Shown here piece by piece: positions 43,880 to 51,129 of a DNA stretch of 64,000 nt. Source of the stretch: Algoriphagus aestuarii. GTDB taxonomy: Bacteria > Bacteroidota > Bacteroidia > Cytophagales > Cyclobacteriaceae. Within the stretch, counting starts at the first letter, position 1; each line of letters begins with the position of its first letter. The stretch covers positions 248,001-312,000 of the forward strand of contig JAFIDK010000005.1 of NCBI GenBank assembly GCA_017051695.1, written 5' to 3'. The position numbers were made by a program, and so were the translations under genes. A model generated the notes under the pieces. The model was not told where the DNA came from. It was given only the letters and a program-made list of their open reading frames with translations, and did no database searches.

Positions 43880-44449
43880 TTAATAGACCATTCCTAGATA
43901 GAGCAAAAATGTCAAAATCCCTAAAGCCAAACCAAGGATAAAGACATTGTAAGCATGCCTCAGTAAGCTATACTTTTTGTTCAACACTTTGGCTTGGTAA
44001 AATAGCGCAATTGACATTTGTTCTTGAATCTCTTTTTTGGAAGGTAAAATCCTATTGACTTCTTCCAGGTATTGCTCCATGGTCAGATTAGCACTTGCAC
44101 CAAAAAACATGATACTTGCTTTAGGGTCGACTTCGTTTAAACTCTTATTTCCCATGATTTTAGGCTTGGCAGACTGCACCGCCAGAATAGTGGATACAAA
44201 ACATGCAGAAATCAACAATACCACTGGCAACAGAGTTAGTGGGCTTTGTATTTCAATCTGATGGGAAATGGTTCCATATCCCATGATTGCCACCACAGAA
44301 GAAATCACCAAAGCATTGATGCTGATTATGATATTGGCTTTGTTATCTGCTATCTGAAGGAGATTACAATTATTTTTAAAAGTCACTCTAAAAAAAGTCT
44401 GATGTTCTCGATCAGGTTTCTCTCTTTTAACAAGGATAGGCTCTTCCAT
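43880..44449 (-). CDS. PycTM-family (Pycsar-effector-like, DUF5706) membrane protein
   Basis: A 189-residue protein with three predicted membrane segments, at about residues 42-58, 70-90 and 169-187. It has the family's diagnostic NLLQIADNKANIIISINALVI, then AVQSAKPKIMG and the cytoplasmic helix YQAKVLNKKYSLLRHAYNVF. Pycsar effectors oligomerise and disrupt the membrane in response to a cyclic pyrimidine nucleotide. In many Bacteroidota this domain is fused to an HD phosphohydrolase, which is absent here, and no cyclase gene is adjacent. So it is either an orphan effector or a non-defence family member. Confidence 0.8.
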   Translation of the reverse strand: MEEPILVKREKPDREHQTFFRVTFKNNCNLLQIADNKANIIISINALVISSVVAIMGYGTISHQIEIQSPLTLLPVVLLISACFVSTILAVQSAKPKIMGNKSLNEVDPKASIMFFGASANLTMEQYLEEVNRILPSKKEIQEQMSIALFYQAKVLNKKYSLLRHAYNVFILGLALGILTFLLYLGMVY

Positions 44450-44537
44450 AGTTTCTGTTTGTACAAATGAAATTTACATAAAAAATCAGAAGCTCACAGG
44501 ATTTAAACCTCATTTTCAGGTAGTTTACATGACCCTC

Positions 44538-46712
44538 TCAAAAAATCAATAATCCCTGCTCCTTTAAAATCTCCCAAACTTCAGAGGTAACTAAATCTTC
44601 AAATTCACCGATTTCTTCTTCATACTTCTCTCTGATAGGCTTGAGTGTATTTAATGGATTGGTATAAGAGATCAATTCCAACAAACTAAAAAGCCATGCC
44701 CCGAGTTCTTCAGGAAGTTCCAAAGCAAAATCTTCTTTTTTGCCAGAAAAAACCAGTTCCACAAAACCCTCCTCCTCTCCTTCCATCAATTCTGGAAGAG
44801 CTCCAATCCAAAGAATTCTTTGTTGGTCTTTATATACCGGTTCGGATTCATTCTGAATTGCTTTTGCAATATACTTCTTGTCTATCCCTGTCTTTGGCAT
44901 CTTGATTTCAAACCATTCCTGTAGCGGAATTTCAAAGCCGATTCCATGCATGTAATTGAACAAGGATTTTCGTAAACCATCACCGAAAAGTTCATGCTTT
45001 GCACCTACAGGATCCTTAAAAGCAAGTTCATTTGTCGCGAAATCCCCCTCTTCTGGACTCACCCTAGAGACATGGAATGCCTTCGGATCTAAGCCAACCG
45101 GGCTGTGGGCAGTCATGGCAAATCGATGCCAAAAAGCAGATTGCAATACTCCCAACTCAAAAAGCTGGCGCACCATTTCCATCGAATCAATGGTCTCCTG
45201 GGCTGTTTGGGTAGGAAATCCATACATCAAATAAGCATGTACCATAATTCCTGACGAGGTAAAATGGTTACAAACCTGAGCCACCTGGGATACCGTCACT
45301 CCTTTCTTGATCATCGCCAATAATCGATCGGAAGCGACTTCCAAACCTCCAGAAACCGCAATACAACCTGAGGCTCGAAGGAGTCTGCATAGATCTTGGG
45401 TAAAGCTACTTTCAAACCGGATATTGGTCCACCAGACCACTGTCAGTCCGCGTCTAAGGATTTCTATCGCTACATCGCGCATCAAAGCAGGTGGTGCAGC
45501 TTCATCCACAAAGTGGAATCCGTTGCTACCGGTTTGTCGCATGATTTCTTCGATTCGATCACAAAGAACTGCAGCGGTGATCGGTTCATATCGTGCTATA
45601 TAATCCAGAGAAATGTCACAAAAAGTGCATTTCCCCCAATAGCAGCCATGCGCCAAAGTCAGTTTATTCCATCGGCCGTCACTCCATAATCTATGCATGG
45701 GATTGGCAACCTCGATGACTGATAAATAATTCTGTAAGTTTAAATCTGAATAATCAGGAGTTCCTACGTCACGTTGGGAAACATCTTTAAACGCAGAGTT
45801 ATTCCACATTTTAACCTGCCCATTTTCCCTTACAAAAGTCCTTTTCAACTCAGTTTTAGGTCTTTGTCCATCTAAATGCTCCAGCAATAATCGCACAGGA
45901 GCTTCTCCATCATCAAGAGTGATGAAATCAATGTAGTCAAAAACCCGGGGATCTTTTAAAGACCTTAATTCTGTATTGGGATAACCACCACCCATCCAGA
46001 CGGAGATTTCCGGGTAATTCTTTTTGATGAACTGACCACATTTCAATGCCCCATAAAGATTTCCTGGAAAAGGCACGGAAAATGCAACCGAATCCGGGTG
46101 AAATTCCTGAATTCTTGCATTCAGTAAGTCAAGCATGATTTGATCGATCAGACCAGCTTCTCCTTTGAGAGCGCTTTCCATATCATCAAAATCACTTGCA
46201 GAAACGGCAAGTTTTTCTGCATATCTGCTGAATCCAAAATTTGGATCAATGACCTCTGTGATCAAATCTCCCAAATCCTCTAAGTACAGCGTAGAAAAAT
46301 ACCTGGCCTTATCCCTCACTCCCAACGTTCCAAATGCCCATTCCAAATCATCTAACTGTTCAAACCTTCCGGCTTCAGGAAGATAATCTCCTTCTGAAAT
46401 ATGGTAGGCCAAAGTGGGGTTTTTATCCTGCAAAAAGGAAATTACCGGTTCTATCGTTTGTAAGTATTTCTGTTTAAGACGAAGGATTCTAGATGCATTA
46501 TCTGAAAGCTCAATATCTAAATCTTCAACAAATTCAAAAACCTGCTGTAAGCCTTTCTTGGAGAAAAGTTCCAAAATCACCTCGATTCCTAAGTCCATTT
46601 GCCTGGAAGACACACCAAGGGTATTTAAAAACCCTTTCAGGTATGCCGTAGCCGGGTAAGGAGTATTTAACTGGGTAAATGGAGGAGTGATGAAGAGTAC
46701 TTTTGTAGACAC
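44538..46712 (-). CDS. B12-binding-domain radical SAM protein
   Basis: A protein of about 724 residues. The N-terminus (KVLFITPPFTQLNTPYPATAYLKG) and a segment near residue 230 (SVAFSVPFPGNLYGALKCGQ) belong to a cobalamin-binding-like domain. The radical SAM cluster motif is CYWGKCTFC (CxxxxCxxC-like: Cys, then Cys five residues on, then Cys three on), with GSNGFHFVDEAAPP and SGGLEVASDRLL downstream. The enzyme class covers methylations and rearrangements; the substrate is not evident. GTG at 46712 (VSTKVLF) is preferred because the family N-terminus starts there; ATG at 46754 would add 14 residues. Confidence 0.85.
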   Translation of the reverse strand: MSTKVLFITPPFTQLNTPYPATAYLKGFLNTLGVSSRQMDLGIEVILELFSKKGLQQVFEFVEDLDIELSDNASRILRLKQKYLQTIEPVISFLQDKNPTLAYHISEGDYLPEAGRFEQLDDLEWAFGTLGVRDKARYFSTLYLEDLGDLITEVIDPNFGFSRYAEKLAVSASDFDDMESALKGEAGLIDQIMLDLLNARIQEFHPDSVAFSVPFPGNLYGALKCGQFIKKNYPEISVWMGGGYPNTELRSLKDPRVFDYIDFITLDDGEAPVRLLLEHLDGQRPKTELKRTFVRENGQVKMWNNSAFKDVSQRDVGTPDYSDLNLQNYLSVIEVANPMHRLWSDGRWNKLTLAHGCYWGKCTFCDISLDYIARYEPITAAVLCDRIEEIMRQTGSNGFHFVDEAAPPALMRDVAIEILRRGLTVVWWTNIRFESSFTQDLCRLLRASGCIAVSGGLEVASDRLLAMIKKGVTVSQVAQVCNHFTSSGIMVHAYLMYGFPTQTAQETIDSMEMVRQLFELGVLQSAFWHRFAMTAHSPVGLDPKAFHVSRVSPEEGDFATNELAFKDPVGAKHELFGDGLRKSLFNYMHGIGFEIPLQEWFEIKMPKTGIDKKYIAKAIQNESEPVYKDQQRILWIGALPELMEGEEEGFVELVFSGKKEDFALELPEELGAWLFSLLELISYTNPLNTLKPIREKYEEEIGEFEDLVTSEVWEILKEQGLLIF

Positions 46713-46855
46713 AAAGGTTTCATTTATTGATTTCCAAAGTTCGCAAAGAATCACGGATTCCGGCTAACCCAAATCAAAATAAGAAAAGCTTCTCTTTTAA
46801 ACTTCCTTTGAAGCCTTAAAAATTTGGTAGATTTACTTTTCAAGATAATTACCAA

Positions 46856-47641
46856 ATGAGAGATAATAAATTTAATATCGCCGTTTTAATCGATGGAGAT
46901 AATGCCCAGGCTAAATTGATTAAAGAGATTTTGGAAGAGGTTTCCAAATATGGAAAAGCAACGATCAGGAGGATTTATGGCGACTGGACCACACCTCAAA
47001 TGAATAGCTGGAAGGAAATGATAAACCTCCATTCTTTTAACCCGATCCAGAAGTTTTCTTATACCACAGGAAAAAACTCCACGGACAGCTCATTGATTAT
47101 AGATGCCATGGACATCCTTCACAGTGACAGTGTGGATGGTTTTTGCATCGTTTCCAGTGATTCAGATTATACTGGTCTAGCCAAAAGAATTCGTGAAGAA
47201 GGCCTTTTTGTGATGGGAATTGGAAGACGTATTACACCAAAAGCCTTTGTACAATCCTGCGAGATTTTCACATTTGCCGAAAACTTAGGACCTGGAGCAG
47301 ATGATGAAAAAGTGCCTACCAAGAAGTCTGAAAAACAATCCCCGGGTCCAACTAGACAAGACGTGTTTAAAGTCGAGGATTCCAAAAAAGAAGAAATTCT
47401 AAAAGAAGCCCCTACCTTAGATTTAGATTTGATCGACAAGGCTTTTGAGATTTCTTCTGATGAAGAAGATGAAATTCACATTGCCAAAATCGGAGCCTCT
47501 CTCCGCAAAATAGATCCTAGTTTTGACCCTAGATCTTACGGTTTCAGAAATTTGACTGAGCTGTTTCGAAGTTTGAAAAAATACCAGGTCATGAAAAATG
47601 AGGTGAACGGATTGAATTATCCCTTAGTGAAACTGAAATAA
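46856..47641 (+). CDS. NYN-domain protein with C-terminal OST-HTH/LOTUS domain
   Basis: A 261-residue protein. Residues 7-140 form a NYN (PIN-like, LabA/MARF1-type) ribonuclease domain with acidic residues in VLIDGDNAQ, DSSLIIDAMD and SSDSDYTGLAKRI. An acidic, low-complexity linker covers about 145-195. Residues 197-261 (IGASLRKIDPSFDPRSYGFRNLTELFRSL) are an OST-HTH/LOTUS domain, which binds RNA. The combination suggests RNA binding and cleavage or turnover. A terminator follows. Confidence 0.9.
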   Translation: MRDNKFNIAVLIDGDNAQAKLIKEILEEVSKYGKATIRRIYGDWTTPQMNSWKEMINLHSFNPIQKFSYTTGKNSTDSSLIIDAMDILHSDSVDGFCIVSSDSDYTGLAKRIREEGLFVMGIGRRITPKAFVQSCEIFTFAENLGPGADDEKVPTKKSEKQSPGPTRQDVFKVEDSKKEEILKEAPTLDLDLIDKAFEISSDEEDEIHIAKIGASLRKIDPSFDPRSYGFRNLTELFRSLKKYQVMKNEVNGLNYPLVKLK

Positions 47642-47666
47642 AAAAGGGCCAATTTTGGCCCCTTTT
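47642..47666. terminator. Terminator after the NYN gene
   Basis: AAAAGGGCC and GGCCCCTTTT form a stem around AATTTT directly after the stop. With A and T flanks it may serve both convergent genes. Confidence 0.75.
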
Positions 47667-47714
47667 CAGGTTTATGGTTTGAAAGTACTATCGAAATCAG
47701 AATAAGTTTTTCTA

Positions 47715-48395
47715 TTAACCTCCTGCAAAAATATAGGCGCAACCATGTTCTTGAGCTCTTCCCAATGCCCAAACTCCAGATGGAACAACCTGAACACCCG
47801 GTAGCACACCGCTCATCATATCCTTGGTTACTTCTTCAGCATTCAAATTCATAGAAGAAGCGACTGCGCCGCTATATACTTGGATCGCCAACCCACAAAC
47901 ACAAAACATCGCTCCCCGCTCCTGGAGGCCTTTTATCCCTTGGATTTGAGGCATCGGGAAATCTCCCGGCTTAGGATCGTAATAGGGATTTCTCAATGAG
48001 GGCTCTCCAGAGATAGGATCTTTCACACCTAAGGCTTCCCCCAATTTATACTTAGCCCAAAGTCTGTCCTCCAACGCAAAACCAATCCCACTATGGCGGA
48101 GAACAGTCATAGCTGTGATATCAGAATCAGGACTATCCGTCTGATTATTTGTCAAATAAAAAACCCAATTCCAAATGATGGGAAATCCATCATGAGGCGT
48201 CGACCCATCATATACCACCCGGTGTGTACCTTTTATTTTTTTAAACCATTCATCTGCTTCATGGATACTTGTGTTTCCTTCAGATTCTGGTTTGCCAAAT
48301 ACAGGATTCACCAAACCAGAAATCCCACCAATAGCCGAACCAAGTGCAAATTTTTCTAGAAAATTTCTTCGAGAAGTACTATTTGTATTATTCAT
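47715..48395 (-). CDS. Tat-exported DsrE/DsrF-like protein
   Basis: A 226-residue protein with a twin-arginine signal (SRRNFLEKFALGSAIGGISG). The C-terminal half has the DsrE-like pattern: a Cys pair in RGAMFCVCGLAIQVY, then GVLPGVQVVPSGVWALGRAQEHG and AYIFAGG at the end. DsrE/F-like proteins act in sulfur relay or redox reactions in the cytoplasm, so a Tat-exported form with a CxC pair is of interest. There are no sulfur-oxidation genes nearby. Confidence 0.75.
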   Translation of the reverse strand: MNNTNSTSRRNFLEKFALGSAIGGISGLVNPVFGKPESEGNTSIHEADEWFKKIKGTHRVVYDGSTPHDGFPIIWNWVFYLTNNQTDSPDSDITAMTVLRHSGIGFALEDRLWAKYKLGEALGVKDPISGEPSLRNPYYDPKPGDFPMPQIQGIKGLQERGAMFCVCGLAIQVYSGAVASSMNLNAEEVTKDMMSGVLPGVQVVPSGVWALGRAQEHGCAYIFAGG

Positions 48396-48729
48396 AATAA
48401 AAATATTTTAGGTAGAAAATGTAAATCAAGCAAATGGAGTAGTTAAAAAATGTGTATTTCAATTTACAGAATAAAAAACAAAAAAATTACCAAAATATTG
48501 AAAATGAATACTTTAATTATTAGAAAATAGTTATTTGATTTCAGTTTTAGAGTCAATTTCTTTGAGACATTCAAAAAAAATTGAGAAAAAAAATAATCCA
48601 ATTATGTGAATCCAAAAATGATTGAAAAAATTCAATTTAATAGACTTAATAAATTCAAAAAACTTGAAACTTAACTATTTCCCAACAACCAAGCGATAAA
48701 AAGTGTTTGATACACTAAACAACATTTCT
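48396..48729. other. Divergent intergenic region
   Basis: About 330 very AT-rich bases between the DsrE-like gene and the methyltransferase lipoprotein gene. No small gene or stable terminator was seen. AGTGT and ACACT form a small palindrome at 48702-48716 just before the methyltransferase start. It presumably holds both promoters. Confidence 0.5.
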
Positions 48730-49458
48730 ATGAAATCTATCCTGCTTAATCTCTTTTTGATCATTGGATTCATCCCTGTTTTTTCTTGTCAGGCTCAAAG
48801 TACCAACAGCTCCGAAAAAGATCCTTACAACTATCAAACACCAAGTAGGGACGGTACTGGCAAAATTTATATGGGAAGAGAAATTTCCCAAGTCATGGGA
48901 TTTCAGGGAAAAGCTTGGCTCGAAAGACCGAACAGAGAAGAGGAAGAAGGAATTTCCATCGCTTTAAAAAACCTTCCTATCACCGAAGAAAGCATTGTCG
49001 CCGATATCGGGGCAGGTTCTGGCTACTATTCATTTCGGATTGCAGCTCTAGTACCTAATGGAAAAGTCTATGCAGTGGAAATTCAAGACGAGGCCATTTC
49101 CTATTTAAATGATAAAATTGAGGATTTAAAAATTGAGAATGTAGAAACTGTGAAAGGCTCAGAAAAATCACCTAACCTGCCTGAGAAATCTGTCGATCTT
49201 GCAATCATGGTAGACGTTTATCACGAATTGGCCTATCCGGCTGAGATTCTTCAAAACATTTACAAATCACTAAAACCAAACGGAAAGATATTATTGCTGG
49301 AATATCGCGGGGAAGATCCCTCTATCAATATCAAACCCCTCCATAAAATGACTGAAAACCAAGTAAAAAAGGAATTAAAAGCCAATGGATTCAAGTTTGT
49401 CAAAAATGGTAAATTCCTTCCTATCCAACATTTTTTGATCTTCGAAAAAGCAGATTGA
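48730..49458 (+). CDS. Methyltransferase-fold lipoprotein
   Basis: A 242-residue protein. The N-terminus is a lipoprotein signal ending VFSC (about residue 20). From about residue 85 a class I SAM methyltransferase fold follows, with the glycine loop VADIGAGSGYYSFRIAA, the acidic VYAVEIQDEA and SVDLAIMVDVYHEL. SAM is not known to be available in the periplasm, so an exported enzyme is unexpected; such signal-bearing methyltransferases do recur in Bacteroidota. The ATG at 48730 was chosen over a GTG at 48703 because it starts the signal. Confidence 0.82.
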   Translation: MKSILLNLFLIIGFIPVFSCQAQSTNSSEKDPYNYQTPSRDGTGKIYMGREISQVMGFQGKAWLERPNREEEEGISIALKNLPITEESIVADIGAGSGYYSFRIAALVPNGKVYAVEIQDEAISYLNDKIEDLKIENVETVKGSEKSPNLPEKSVDLAIMVDVYHELAYPAEILQNIYKSLKPNGKILLLEYRGEDPSINIKPLHKMTENQVKKELKANGFKFVKNGKFLPIQHFLIFEKAD

Positions 49459-49578
49459 TTTTGGAGCACCAATGAAGATTTGAAATCAGACAGAAAAAAA
49501 AAAACTTTTTTCAAGTTCCCATTACCACTTTCGGTTAGAAATATCGCCTATAGAATTGTAACCAAAATTCTATTCGCC

Positions 49579-51114
49579 ATGAAATCACTATTTCAACAAA
49601 AACTAAGTGCATTTTTCTTATTCACTTTTTTATCCATCGTCATTTTCTCCTGTGATTCTGGAGGAAGAGAGGAACCCATCAAAATCTCTCCAGATGCAGA
49701 GAGTATCTCCACTTATCTCAGAGGACTCACGTTCAATTCAGATGAAATCCTAAATGTCCAGCCGATTTCAGGATCGATTTTCCGAGAAAACGTGGGTAGT
49801 CCTAGTTCCAGCACAACTCCTGGAAATGGAACCTACACAGAATGTAAAACACAAAAAGTAAATCTTAGGAGCAATTTTGAAGAGATTGCGATACTCCAAC
49901 CTACCAATGGTGTGATTTACCCGGGAGCCTTGGTGGTCGCTGATGAAGCTACATTAGGAGGAATTCCAACTCCAGTCACAATCGACCGGGCTCCCTTGAA
50001 ACTGAGACTTGATCTGCCAGGAATAGGTGAAAACGGAAACATTGAAGTAGAAAATGCCAGTAACACAAGCGTTCAATCAAGCGTGGATGAAGCATTGGAG
50101 TGGTGGAATGCCAATGCCAAACCAGATGGCTATACTATCGCATCAAACTCTTCCTATTCTGCAGCCACCTCCTATACTGCTAAGCAATTGAGCATAGATG
50201 TCGGACTTAATGTAGAATGGGCAAAAGGTGATGCTCGGGCTCAGTTCAATTACACTTCTAATGAAAGCCAAAGAGTAGCTATGATGGTTTTTAAGCAACG
50301 CTTTTATACTATCTCTATGGATGCTCCTGGCTCTCCGGGTGATGTTTTTGGACCGGATGCCACCATTACTGATGTAGAATCCAGATTTGGATCAAATGGC
50401 CCTCCTGCTTACGTTCATTCTGTTTCTTATGGAAGGATTATCATGTTCAGAATGGTCACAACAGAATCTGCAACCGATGGAGAACTTTCAGGAGCTCTCA
50501 ATTATGCTGCAGGTGTGACCAACGTGAGTGGAAGTACTGAGATAAAGTATAAGCAGATTCTTGAAAAATCTTCTATCACTGTCGTAACAATGGGAGGAAA
50601 CGCAGAAGCTGCTTCTTCAGCTGTAACCGCCAGAAGTTTTGCAGACCTAGAACCTATTTTACAAGGAGAGAATGCAGTATACAGCAGAAATAATCCTGGA
50701 GTACCGATAGCATATAGTCTCAAATATTTAAAAGATAACACCAGTGCCAAGTTAGGCTATACCACTGATTACAATGTAAAAACTTGTGAAGTAGGGGTTT
50801 ATCCTTCTAGAGATGTCAGTTTGAATAACAAAAACGGATTCTTAGGGGTAGACATGAGGTTCACCATCACTTATAAAAAGCTTTCTGGAGGAACTCCAAA
50901 AAACTACACCATATCAAGTGGAGATATAAAAACCAATACCAAAAAGATTAAATCCATTCCAGCAGGTGCCTATGATATCAGAATCACGATTGAGTTCCAA
51001 GATGGATTTAAATGGAAGTTTTTATCAGATTACACCTATTCAAGACCGACAGCAGCTTGTTTCCAATCGGAACAATCATTTGCAAAAATAACGGTCAAAA
51101 AAATAAGTTGTTAG
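49579..51114 (+). CDS. Thiol-activated / cholesterol-dependent cytolysin-like lipoprotein
   Basis: A 511-residue protein with lipobox VIFSC (Cys25). The MACPF/CDC core is recognisable segment by segment: GVIYPGALVVADEATLGG (111-128), APLKLRLDLPG, VFKQRFYTISMDAPGSPGDVF (237-257), PPAYVHSVSYGRIIMF (275-290), SSITVVTMGGNAEAA (331-345) and YSRNNPGVPIAYSLKYLKDN (368-387). All have close counterparts in Gram-positive pore-forming cytolysins. The C-terminal domain 4 is different: there is no Trp-rich undecapeptide, and a beta-rich segment with two Cys (TCEVG, ACFQSE) takes its place. It is thus CDC-like, perhaps with a non-sterol receptor. The ATG at 49579 starts the lipoprotein signal. Confidence 0.85.
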   Translation: MKSLFQQKLSAFFLFTFLSIVIFSCDSGGREEPIKISPDAESISTYLRGLTFNSDEILNVQPISGSIFRENVGSPSSSTTPGNGTYTECKTQKVNLRSNFEEIAILQPTNGVIYPGALVVADEATLGGIPTPVTIDRAPLKLRLDLPGIGENGNIEVENASNTSVQSSVDEALEWWNANAKPDGYTIASNSSYSAATSYTAKQLSIDVGLNVEWAKGDARAQFNYTSNESQRVAMMVFKQRFYTISMDAPGSPGDVFGPDATITDVESRFGSNGPPAYVHSVSYGRIIMFRMVTTESATDGELSGALNYAAGVTNVSGSTEIKYKQILEKSSITVVTMGGNAEAASSAVTARSFADLEPILQGENAVYSRNNPGVPIAYSLKYLKDNTSAKLGYTTDYNVKTCEVGVYPSRDVSLNNKNGFLGVDMRFTITYKKLSGGTPKNYTISSGDIKTNTKKIKSIPAGAYDIRITIEFQDGFKWKFLSDYTYSRPTAACFQSEQSFAKITVKKISC

Positions 51115-51129
51115 AACTATAAAATCCAG

